NCBI GenBank assembly: GCA_002786025.1
Contig: NHNW01000058.1
Coordinates: forward strand, 124,001-188,000
Reading direction: 5' to 3'
Source: Zasmidium citrigriseum
Taxonomy: Eukaryota; Ascomycota; Dothideomycetes; Mycosphaerellales; Mycosphaerellaceae
DNA length: 64,000 nucleotides
The notes below the pieces were generated by a model. That model was not told the DNA's origin and searched no databases. It saw nothing but the letters and a program-made list of their open reading frames with translations. Positions 25,451 to 34,858 of this stretch are shown here, piece after piece (within the stretch, counting starts at the first letter, position 1; every line of letters starts with the position of its first letter). The translations under genes were made by a program, and so were the position numbers.

Positions 25451-26813
25451 GATCGCTTTGTCTCGGTGAGGTTTCAAGTGAAGATTGGTGGCATGTCGCA
25501 CATGCTCGTTCTTTCTCGATGGGGAAGCTGAAAGTTGGAGGTCATGCGGCGCGGGAAGCCACGACAGAATCTGAGGAAAGAGCAACAGCTGCTGAGCACC
25601 TACCTCGCCGTCTTCTCAACTCCAAATTCACGTCCCAACATTACATGCACATCATCTTGTCTCGATCAAACATCCGGCCCAATGCTCACATGAAAGATTT
25701 GAAGAAAACAGAGGAACATTGGACAGTTCCTCTGCGGCGGCCATGTTTGGCGGTCGAGGTGGTCGTCGACTCGGCAGAAGGACTGACAGCACGTCTCGAG
25801 ATCTCAAGACCCCCAAAGCTCGTCACACTCGGCCAGAGGGAAATGGGAGTCTGTCAGCAATGGCAAACATTGCGACCAGGCATCCTCTTTAGATCCACTC
25901 TCAAGACCCGACAAATACCTCGCGCTTTCCATCAACCCGAAGCTACGACGCATCCTTCTCAATCCTGTGTTTGGATCCTGCACGTGTTTCAAGACTATGC
26001 CATTTACTGCTTGAAAGATCTTCCAGGAGGTGAGGTCGAGGGGAGCTACTCTTGGATTAGTGAGAAAGACCGAAGGATCGCGATCCTTCGAAAGTCCGCC
26101 TCTCCCAGGCACGGCCATACCAGGCAAAGTCCGACATTCGCAAAAGCTCCATCTGGTTAGTTTTCAGACTTCTCGTCCATAGGGTTTGCGATTGTTGTTG
26201 TTGGCCAGCGGGACGCGCGCGAGCAAACAACCTATCCTGGTCGGCAGGCGAGAGGGATGAAGTCAACGATCTCATCGGCAGGCGAGGTCCTAGCGGCCAG
26301 CAACATCCCCGGCATATCGATCAGCCACTGAGATCTAGCCGCATTCAACTCCGGCGTCGACAATCTGTTGTGAACAGACAACAGAAGCACAGGGACTTTC
26401 GCTGTAGTCCAACATGAGAGGCTTCTGCCACGTACGACGAGCAAGGCGCACTACTTGTACGAGCTGAAGGCGATTCTCGCAATGGGGAGCCGAAAAATAG
26501 ATTTCCAAAAAGAGTCCACCAAACTTGCGATCGCGATATGATTGGCGCGACTCGATCGGCGGTTCAAGTCTCGACGGGTTTTTCTCTACGCCCGAACCCG
26601 TTGACGCTTGACGCTGCAGTGTGCGAGTCACCGACCTCATCTTCTGCAGCTCGCGTTTAAATCGCGTTTCTCCTCTTCGCAATCGCATCGCCATCAATCG
26701 CTTGGGATACATCAATCTTCGCTTCCTCGCATCAAATGCCAGTCTGACCAGCATCGCGACCACGGATTCCCACGCCCAAGCTCCGTTCCCCCACAGGGAT
26801 CCACAAACTCAAA
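25451..26813. other. Divergent intergenic region, no gene seen
   Basis: 1,363 bp between the divergent Cys-rich protein and the DHA2-type transporter, so it should hold both promoters. A 213-codon frame (25,519-26,160, +) and overlapping frames on the other strand show no domain and no family features. The TATGTCCG element found in the cluster promoters is absent. Confidence 0.6.
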
Positions 26814-28802
26814 ATGACCTCACCCGAGGAAAACAATCAGCAGACCGCTGCTGTCAACAACCCAGAGGACACGGTGCAGCGCGATACCGAGACCGAGAAT
26901 GTACAGCAAGAGGAATCAACGAACCATGTACGGATACAAGATGACAAGGAGGGTCAGCAAGAGCCGGAAGTGTCAAGCGCATCAAGTCAAGATGGCGGAG
27001 ACGCAGAAAAGCAAGCAGAGCAGCCCCATGGAGAGGACAAGGACAACAAGGATGGATTGATCAATGGCAGAACGAAGGGCAAGATTGCCATCATTATGTT
27101 GGCTCTTTGCATGGCCGTATTTCTCGCTGCGCTCGATGTTACGATCGTCACAACAGCTCTGCCGACCATCAGTCAACACTTCCATTCGGCCGCTGGTTAT
27201 ACTTGGATCGGTTCAGCATTCTTGCTCGCCAACGCTGCATCAATTCCATCATGGGGAAAGATCTCGGACATCTTTGGCCGTAAGCCCATGCTTCTGCTTG
27301 CCAATATCATCTTCATGGTTGGATCGCTCGTCGCCGCTCTGTCCAACAGCATTGGCATGCTCATCGCCGCGCGTGCTGTCCAAGGTATCGGTGGAGGTGG
27401 TTTGATCATTCTGGTCAACATCGTCATCGGCGACATCTTCCCACTGCGAATTCGTGGCGCCTTCTACGGTGTCATTGGAGGTGTCTGGGCCATCGCTTCG
27501 TCCGTCGGTCCAATCGTTGGAGGCGCTTTTACACAGGGCGTTACATGGCGCTGGTGCTTCTACGTCAACCTTCCTCTTGATGGGCTGGCCTTCTTCATTT
27601 TGTTATTCTTCTTGGATCTAAAGACCCCCAGGACACCAATTTTGAAAGGACTGAAAGCGATTGACTGGGTCGGAACGCTTTTGATCGTCGGCGGTACCCT
27701 CATGTTCCTCTTTGGCTTGCAATATGGAGGCGATACCGCTCCTTGGGACTCAGCAGAGGTTCTTTGCCTCATCATAATTGGTGCCTTCACCATTGCTCTG
27801 TTCCTTGTCTGGGAGTGGAAGTTCGCCAAGTACCCGATCATGCCCATGGCCATCTTCTCGTCCGTGACCAACTGCGCGACCCTGTCAGTCGTGTTCCTGC
27901 ACGGATACGTCTTCATCTCGGCCTCTTACTACCTGCCATTGTACTTCCAGGCCATTCGCGGTGCAACGCCCATCCTGTCCGGAGTGTACTTGCTTCCAAC
28001 TGCCATCGCCCTGGCTATAGGATCTCTGGCCACTGGGTTTGTCGTCGCAAAGACTGGAGCCTTCTTACCACCGATCTACTTCGCCTTCTTCTTCATGACG
28101 CTAGGATTTGGCCTCTTCATCGACTTCGATGCGCACAGCAGCTGGGCCAAGCTCATCATCTTCCAGATCATCGCCGGTCTCGGTGTTGGACCAATGTTCC
28201 AGGCTCCTCTGATCGCACTCCAGGCTCACATCAACCCACGAGACATCGGAACCGCCACCGCAACCCTTGGCTTCATCCGTCAATTGGCGACTACCACATC
28301 CGTGGTCATCGGCGAAGTCGTCTACTCAAATCAAATGCAGCAGAAAGCTCCCGAACTCCGACAAGCCCTCGGTCCAGAGCAAGCCGCCCGCGTGACTGGC
28401 GGCAACGCAGGCGCCAATAGTGGCTTCATCGACCAGCTCCCACAACCCCAAAAAGGCGTCGTTCGCGAGGCTTTCGCCGATTCTCTCCAGCCTATGTGGA
28501 TCATGTACACCTGCTTCGCGGCTCTGGGCTTCATCGTCATGTTTGCCATCAAGCGCAAGCAGCTCACGCGCGAGCACGAGGAGACCAAGACCGGTTTGGA
28601 TGCTGAGAAGGAGAATCGTGCATCAAGGATCGCGGAGAAGGAGGCGAAGAGGGAGTCAAAACGACAGAGCAAATTGACTACTGGAACAGGTGCCAGTGCG
28701 GGTGCTAGTCGACCTCAGAGTGGCGTTATCAGTGAAGAAGATAAGGAGAAGGACTTAGAGGCTGGTGGTGGTGCGGATGGGAAGAAGGAAAACAGTACTT
28801 GA
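26814..28802 (+). CDS. MFS drug:H+ antiporter, DHA2 (14-TM) type
   Basis: Single exon, 662 residues, an integral plasma-membrane exporter by family. A long acidic, Gln/Glu-rich cytoplasmic tail (about 1-88) precedes the first membrane segment. That segment holds the LDVTIVTTALPTI motif D1 typical of DHA2 proteins. Motif A follows as GKISDIFGRKP (about 147-157), and motif C as GPIVGGAFTQ near 230. Hydrophobic segments continue to about 580 and fit 14 helices. The C-terminus is a highly charged Lys/Glu tail. Proteins of this type export toxic compounds or metabolites. A 2-kb gap separates it from the cluster regulator and its promoter lacks the shared cluster element, so cluster membership is doubtful. 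Confidence 0.9.
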   Translation: MTSPEENNQQTAAVNNPEDTVQRDTETENVQQEESTNHVRIQDDKEGQQEPEVSSASSQDGGDAEKQAEQPHGEDKDNKDGLINGRTKGKIAIIMLALCMAVFLAALDVTIVTTALPTISQHFHSAAGYTWIGSAFLLANAASIPSWGKISDIFGRKPMLLLANIIFMVGSLVAALSNSIGMLIAARAVQGIGGGGLIILVNIVIGDIFPLRIRGAFYGVIGGVWAIASSVGPIVGGAFTQGVTWRWCFYVNLPLDGLAFFILLFFLDLKTPRTPILKGLKAIDWVGTLLIVGGTLMFLFGLQYGGDTAPWDSAEVLCLIIIGAFTIALFLVWEWKFAKYPIMPMAIFSSVTNCATLSVVFLHGYVFISASYYLPLYFQAIRGATPILSGVYLLPTAIALAIGSLATGFVVAKTGAFLPPIYFAFFFMTLGFGLFIDFDAHSSWAKLIIFQIIAGLGVGPMFQAPLIALQAHINPRDIGTATATLGFIRQLATTTSVVIGEVVYSNQMQQKAPELRQALGPEQAARVTGGNAGANSGFIDQLPQPQKGVVREAFADSLQPMWIMYTCFAALGFIVMFAIKRKQLTREHEETKTGLDAEKENRASRIAEKEAKRESKRQSKLTTGTGASAGASRPQSGVISEEDKEKDLEAGGGADGKKENST

Positions 28803-30860
28803 GTCAACGACAGTGCAGACATATCACGAAGAGATGTATGATCTTGGCGAGGCGTTTGCATAGCGTGGCGTATAGGACTACGATGGGTGGTTTGTTCGGA
28901 CTCCGAAGGGGAGTTCAGAAAAGTCGAGCTTACGAAAGAGTTATTATCGGTGTGTACTTAAGGTGTACAGACACAGACACAGAATCAATACCTTCATACG
29001 AGCCACGAGGGGAAAGCCGTGCGAAGACCACGATGACTAGGTATGTCTGGACTTGATCGGAAAGGGGACGAAAAGCTTTGGGATAGGTCAAGTCGCGTTG
29101 CTTGCCTTGATGAGATGGCGATGCCGATTCCCAGATTGGATGCCACACCGGTGCGTCGCTCGTCGACAGGGCTGTCACACCATCGGCTGAGCCAACACGA
29201 GCTGAAAGGCCAGGACAGGCTCCGCTGCGTCTTTGTGCATTATCCTTTCTAAGGTAAATGAAAAAACACATGGACGAAGAGAACATATGGGGAGCAAGCT
29301 GATGGCGAATCAGTACCCTGCTCTCCCATATTGGGTGGGAGTGGGGCTCCTGAACGACGGGAGGCCTTCCTTCTGGATGGAGCACAGGTATAGACCACAA
29401 GGGGGTGGTCCGCAGCCCTTGGTGGCTCATCCATCATGTTGGCGCCCCGCAAAGCGCATCAAATCCCAGCCAGCAAAAGAACAAAGTAGATTGCTCGTCG
29501 GCGGGAACATTGCCCCATCTTCTGAGGCTGCCAGAGGGAAGACCACGACGTAATCGTATCGATTCGAACTCCGGTAGAGGTGGGCTGCGGCCTACAATCC
29601 GATCATCGATGAAGCCCTACATGCTGCGGCGGAGGGTCGGACAAGGATCCGGTGAAGGGTTGATGGATTAAAACATACTAAGATCTGTTGTTATATGACC
29701 GAGTGGAGCGAGCTGAAGACACCTGCGGTCTTTCTTCGTAATTGACGACTCCCAGGTTGTGATTGGATAGAAGCCCGCAAGTCACGTGCAAATGCAAGTG
29801 CCGTGCCGTGTGTCGGCCCGCTGTTGAGAACGTATCCACTTCACTTCACTTCGTCTCCTCCAATCCACAAAATTGCTCGTCTGCTGCTGACGACGCGGTC
29901 CGCTTAGACTTACGCATCTTAGACGAAACCTGATCATCCTTCAGCATGCAAGAGCGAGATACGTACCGCTTGAGGAAAATTTCGCGTTCCTTTGTCAGAT
30001 AAGATCGCTGATGAACTCCTAGCGAACGATTCTGCATTTGCAACGTGGTGGTGAAGAGCGAGTGGACGACCACGCACGTGGCTGAGCACTTGGTTTCACA
30101 GATATGGCCCATGCCTCCGCCACGCCCTCACCACGCTATGTTCACCGGGCCCGCATGAACGTGGTCTCTGATCTTTGTCCAGCCGCATGGTGGAGCTGTT
30201 GTCGGTGGATCCAGTAACACCAACATTGCCCAAACCGGGCCAAAAAAAGAGCGCAAACCCTGCCTCAGGTTCCAGACACAGGCAACTGCTCCCCACGGTC
30301 GGGATGTTGGAAGGAAAGGTATTGTGATGGGAGACTCGCCTTTATTCACGCGTTGTACATCAGACTTATACGATAATTGCCTGGTTGGAAACTTCGTATA
30401 TTGCCTCAAGATGGCGAGTCACCCCACCTCGCAGGATAGACCCGCTGTTACGGACGATACTTAGTGTTTCGTACATTCTGACTGCCCTACTTCAGGGCTC
30501 TGGAATTCGGCATGCATGCCACCAAGGTGGCGACTATGTCCGTGTCGCGCGATGGATGATGATGGCTACACTTTGCGCGAGTTGGCGTGCTTCACGCTCC
30601 AACAGGCAGGCTCGCTTGGCAGACAGCCTGGCCGAAACCAATTACATGGCTTTCAAACCCATGGCCGAAGGATTACAACTGCAGTAGTACTCGGATACTT
30701 GGCCGTGAAGCAGCAACAGCCACGCAAATATTTTCTGTGGAGCATTCAACGAAGAAGCCTTGGGGATGCTTGTCATTGCTTAAAGCACGCCTTTCCCGCA
30801 AGATGACTATATACGCACCCGGAAAGGGACCTCTGGGAACGTTCCAAGCATAATCCCACT
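28803..30860. other. 2.06-kb gap without a supported gene
   Basis: Normal base composition with no RIP. Open frames up to 166 codons (28,930-29,430, -) overlap on both strands and none shows a domain or a plausible splice partner. A TATATA at 30,808-30,813, 48 bp before the next ATG, may serve the following regulator. The unusually long spacer marks a likely left edge of the cluster. Confidence 0.55.
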
Positions 30861-33055
30861 ATGGCCCGCCGTCAGCGACCGACCTTTGCATGCGAGCCTT
30901 GTCGGCGGAAGAAGATTAGGTCGGTATCCGTCATGTCACTCCTACATCTGAGTAATGCGCTAATGTATTACAGATGCGATCGCAACATTCCTTGTAATCA
31001 GTGCACTCGCTCCAAGTCGGAGTACTGTGCCTACCTGCAGAACCAGCACAGTGGGCTGTCCCCGCCGTGCTTCTCACGACCCGGAGGCACCTCCGTCAAG
31101 CGAAAGCGAGCGTCGTCTGCGTATCGCGAAAGAGGTCGAACGCCAGGATACAGCGATCTGATGGTACGTCCCACCTCTGCGACCTCGCCTGTCCCGGACT
31201 CTGCCTTTTCCATACAGAGCGAGGAGGAGGATACGAACGATGAAGGCGAATCCTACGACACCACGGAGAGCGAGAACACAGACAGCGGCCTGCCGGTGCG
31301 GGGAGTCTTCAGGAGATCGCTATTTTTCGGTCCGAGCCATTGGATGAACAGCGTCGTGCATGTGAGTGGTCTGTGGTCGTCAGGATTTGGTCCAAGCTGA
31401 CGATATGCTAGTTCCGAAGAGCTTGCGCTCTACAACTCAGATTAGAAGAAAGCCCAGAGTCCACTTTGCAGACACAATGCGAGGGTCTGATCCAGAACAT
31501 TGCGTCGCAACAAAGTGCACTCACTGGATTGACGTGCGGCATACAACAATTGATTCCCCCTGAGGAGACCACCAACCTGCTGGTGCAGGCATACCTGCGG
31601 ACTTTCGAGTCGACAGTGCGTATTCTGCATGTGCCCTCATTCCTGAGCGAATGCCAAAGCTTCTGGAGACGGCCAGAACGAGCTTCCAACGAATTCCTTC
31701 TCCAATTGCTTCTGGTCATATCGATTGGCGATAAATTCTGCCCAAATTTGGATGGAACTTACAACACCTCGACATGGATTCATGCAGCCGAGATGGAGCT
31801 TCGATCCTGCGGCGAACAGAAGTATGTCAGCATTGTCGGCGTCCAAAATATCTGCTTGCTGCTACTCGCGCGTTTGATGAATCCTCAGCCGGCGACGAGC
31901 AGCCTCATTGGCGCTCCAGTCGAGGTTTTGCTGCGGGTGGCAATGCAAATCGGACTTCACATAAATCCTCGGCAGTTGCCTGAGATGTCTTTCTTCGAGC
32001 AAGAACTTCGACGACGCCTGTGGGCCACCGTTCTCGAGCTCTCGCTGCAATTTAGCATCGAGATTGGCGCGATGCCGCCGCTTTCTATTCCGGATACCAA
32101 GCCAGAGCTGCCGATGAACATACCTGATGAACAGTTCGATCCACAAACCAAGGCCCCGCCGAAACCCAATCCCTCTGGTCAGTTCAGCCATACATCGATG
32201 CAAATCTGCTTGATGGAGTCCTTCCCGGTCCGATACCAGATTGCTGCGTTGGTCAACAATCCACGTCGTCCGGTATCCTACAAAGAGGCACTCCACCTGA
32301 GCTCACAACTGAGCGTCTACTGCCGCTCCAACCCTGCAAAACTCGCCGGAGACAAGAAGACACAGTCTCATCGATGTCCCGCTCGTATGCTCGATCTCTT
32401 CATCTACCGCTTCCTCCTGGCGCTCCACGTCCCCTTCGCACTACGAGCGAGCACCGATCCCACCTTCTACTTCTCGCGCAAAGTCGCCGTCGAGATTGTT
32501 GCCACACTGCTCGATCGATCGTCATCGACTGACGTCGACGACTATTCCCGGGCAATGCTCATGGGTTCCGGCGTCTTCTCCAGCGCATCTATTCTAGCCG
32601 CCAGCGTGCTCTGCGCTGAGCTGCTCAGTGGCCTGGAAGAAGACATGTCTTCCTTCACGCCATCCCCTGCTCTATCAACGTGGCAACATCTTCGCAAGGT
32701 CCTGAGCAACACGATCGACCTCCTCTTTCAGCGAATAGCGCAAAGTACCCCGGATGTCGAGGTCTTCGTCTTCTTCTCCGGTCTGGCGAAACAAATCGAC
32801 GCCCTGCAAGCAGGCAAGACAGCCGGCTGTGTCGATGCGGCGATCTCTGAGGGTATGCACAAGGCGTTGATGGACTCGATCGAGGTGCTCAGGGCGAGAG
32901 CTGGCCATGGACAGATGCTGGATCCTGTGCTTGGGCTAGACGATACGCCATCGTCGTCTTCGCTGCCGTCGCTCAACGATATTGCGTGGGATCAGTTGAA
33001 TTTCAAGGACTGGATGCCATGTGACGAATTTAATGTGATGGGAGAAATTGTCTAG
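30861..33055 (+). CDS. Zn2Cys6 transcription factor 1 (cluster regulator candidate)
   Basis: Three exons: 30,861-30,919, 30,974-31,361 and 31,412-33,055, giving 696 residues. Splicing out the first intron (54 nt) restores a complete binuclear zinc cluster near residues 11-39, spaced CX2CX6CX5CX2CX7C. The second intron (50 nt, GTGAGT...CTAG) follows the motif GPSHWMNSVVH in phase 0. The C-terminal part is a fungal-specific transcription factor domain (about 180-600) with AYLRTFEST...ILHVPSF and RRRLWATVLEL blocks. Such proteins are nuclear activators binding CGG triplets. It sits at the left edge of the cluster, convergent to the enoyl reductase, and is homologous to the regulator at the right edge. 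The first intron is in frame and stop-free, so its retention would break the zinc cluster. Confidence 0.88.
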
Positions 33056-33268
33056 ACTAGAAATATACCCTGTTGTGATTGTCCAATCAATACATGTAGA
33101 TTTGATCCCCTGTCGGGTTTGTTATCTGATCGATATCACGTGAGGGATGGTCAAAGCTTTCAACGGCCGTTCGAAGCTTCCTCCCTTTCGGTCTTCGTTC
33201 TCGTCAATCCATCATCAAAACCATCAACCACAAGGAGATACAAATGCCTTCCTCCCGATCTAATATCT

Positions 33269-34360
33269 TCAGTCGCTTGTCACACGAAAAACCAATTTAT
33301 ACCCATTCGTCTGGCCCTTGCCAACCGAATCAAGCGCGTCAGGTATCGCTTCCAGGCCGCCCTTCATCTCTCGAAAGCGACTCGCAATCAGCTTTCCCTG
33401 GTCCAGCAATTTCTGCAATTCCTTATACCATTCGACGGCAAAAGCCTTGTCCCTAGGCCGCGCATCGCAGTTGTACGGCCGCTTCCAAGGAATTGGCTGC
33501 GAGAACTGCGTGAACATGAAAACCCATTCTGGCTGAACACTCCGACGGCGATGACCTCTGAGTGGAAATGGATTGAGCGCCATGTATTTGCCGCCGGCTG
33601 GACCGATTGCGTCGTAGCAGATTGCCATTGAGCCGGCGTCTACGTGGCAGTCGAGAGCGAAGGCTAGGGAGTTCGCAGTGTGCTCGCGGATGTCGTTGCC
33701 GCATGTTGGGGAGCGGTAGTCGAATGTCGCGCTGGCTCCAAGGCTTTTGAGTCGCTCGAAGTTCTGTGGCGAGCAGGTCGCGATGGGATCCAGGCCGGAC
33801 ATTTTGAGGATCTGGATCGCAAGTGCTCCTGTCGCTGTGCCGCCTCCGGAGACGAGTACCGGAATGGACTTTGGAGCTGGGCAGGAAGGTCGTGGGGGAA
33901 GTCGAAGCTCGTGAAAGAGTGCCAGGCCGACTGTTGCAAAACCAATGCCGAGTGTTGCCGCTTCTTGATATGACATGGTGTCTGGGATGCGCAAGAGGAG
34001 TGCTGCTGGGACTGCAACGTACTCTGCGAATGCTCCATTGTCTGGTCGAACTGGATTGTTGCCGAACACGCAGCCGCAGACTCGCGAGGCCACATTGAAT
34101 GTCTCGTTTGGAACGCCTTCGCCCAGCTGGACGACATCTCCGGAGAAGTCGCATCCGATTGTTGCGTCCTGTGTTGGCGAGAGGTCGACTGATTTGCTGT
34201 CAACGGGGTTGAGACCGACGTAGGCCACTCGGACTAGGACATCTCCTTCGCAGACTTTTGGTAGTACGCAGTCGTCTACCACTCGAACAGCACTACTACC
34301 ACCGACTTTGATGGCCTGCTGTTTCTCCGGTAATCTGCTGGTCTGTGTTGGAGCTCCCAT
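33269..34360 (-). CDS. Trans-acting enoyl reductase (MDR superfamily, LovC-like)
   Basis: Single exon, 363 residues from the ATG at 34,360 (an upstream in-frame ATG at 34,486 would add 42 residues without family character). Length and layout match the stand-alone enoyl reductases that serve fungal highly reducing PKS. An N-terminal GroES-like half has GDVLVRVAYVGLNPVD and DFSGDVVQLG. The NADPH-binding half has a Gly-rich loop GGGTATGALAIQIL near residue 170, then ATCSPQNFERLKSLGA. By family it reduces the alpha,beta double bond of the ACP-bound chain in the cytosol. It is divergently transcribed from the PKS-NRPS, which lacks a working ER domain, so the two very probably act together. Confidence 0.92.
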   Translation of the reverse strand: MGAPTQTSRLPEKQQAIKVGGSSAVRVVDDCVLPKVCEGDVLVRVAYVGLNPVDSKSVDLSPTQDATIGCDFSGDVVQLGEGVPNETFNVASRVCGCVFGNNPVRPDNGAFAEYVAVPAALLLRIPDTMSYQEAATLGIGFATVGLALFHELRLPPRPSCPAPKSIPVLVSGGGTATGALAIQILKMSGLDPIATCSPQNFERLKSLGASATFDYRSPTCGNDIREHTANSLAFALDCHVDAGSMAICYDAIGPAGGKYMALNPFPLRGHRRRSVQPEWVFMFTQFSQPIPWKRPYNCDARPRDKAFAVEWYKELQKLLDQGKLIASRFREMKGGLEAIPDALDSVGKGQTNGYKLVFRVTSD

Positions 34361-34526
34361 GTTGTCAAAATTTCCGCCTTCTCGTTTGAATGATCTCTTC
34401 GCTAACCGCGCCGTCCAGCATGCGCAATTCCGAGGTGTATATCTTTCGACAAGATCCTCCAACGTGCCACGATCGCACTGCCTCATCCTTCAATATGTCT
34501 TCGTTCGGGGCGTAAGGCTGTCATGC

Positions 34527-34549
34527 TCGGACCTGCGGCGTATGTCCGA
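34527..34549. promoter_or_regulatory. Inverted repeat TCGGAC-N11-GTCCGA, candidate zinc-cluster operator
   Basis: Perfect 6-bp arms holding CGG and CCG triplets in inverted orientation, 15 bases apart, in the enoyl reductase/PKS-NRPS promoter. Zn2Cys6 dimers typically bind such paired CGG triplets. The right arm overlaps the TATGTCCG element shared with other cluster promoters. Confidence 0.5.
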
Positions 34550-34567
34550 TCCGTGAAGCCCGGCTTC
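34541..34567 (+). promoter_or_regulatory. Shared cluster promoter element, copy 1 (enoyl reductase/PKS-NRPS)
   Basis: TATGTCCG (34,541-34,548) followed after 6 bp by GAAGCCCGGC (34,555-34,564), itself part of the near-palindrome GAAGCCCGGCTTC. Both blocks recur exactly before P450-1. It lies 181 bp from the enoyl reductase ATG. Confidence 0.6.
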
Positions 34568-34764
34568 AACATTCGACTTCTCGGATCTGGACAGCCACGA
34601 CCGGATCAGCTCCAGCTGAAAGCGACAGGATCTAGACTTGGCGAGCTCTATGGCAGACCGGCAGTTCGAGAGAGCGTCGCGTGGCTGTACAGGTAGACTC
34701 AAAAGGACCTTAGTTGGGCATCAGGATTGAGTAAAGTCCTTCGGTCTGCCATCATTGACCTCCT

Positions 34765-34837
34765 GCCCCTACACTCTCATTGCACTCCTGTTCAATTCGA
34801 GCTCTCACCAACGACAGAAACCCTTGCCCCTACACTC
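34765..34837 (+). repeat. 12-bp direct repeat upstream of the PKS-NRPS start
   Basis: GCCCCTACACTC occurs at 34,765-34,776 and 34,826-34,837, 61 bp apart, the second ending 21 bp before the ATG. It may be a core-promoter or leader element; function unknown. Confidence 0.4.
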
Positions 34838-34858
34838 ACTACTGACTGAAATTTAGCA

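Larger units (their letters stand above)
34361..34858. promoter_or_regulatory. Bidirectional promoter of enoyl reductase and PKS-NRPS
   Basis: 498 bp between two divergent start codons. It contains the composite element at 34,541-34,567, an inverted repeat TCGGAC-N11-GTCCGA at 34,527-34,549, and two copies of the 12-mer GCCCCTACACTC (34,765-34,776 and 34,826-34,837). Shared control of both genes is the natural reading. Confidence 0.7.

Noticed and set aside
25519..26160. 213-codon open frame on +
   Set aside because: No domain, overlapped by frames on the opposite strand, and it lies in a divergent promoter region.
26814..28802. DHA2 transporter as a firm cluster member
   Set aside because: Separated by 2 kb from regulator 1 and lacking the shared promoter element, so membership is left open rather than claimed.
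28930..29430. 166-codon open frame on -
   Set aside because: No recognisable motif and no splice partner; several equally long chance frames overlap it.
29556..29590. tRNA B-box-like string (GATTCGAACTCC) suggesting a tRNA on -
   Set aside because: No A box, acceptor stem or anticodon arm can be folded around it.
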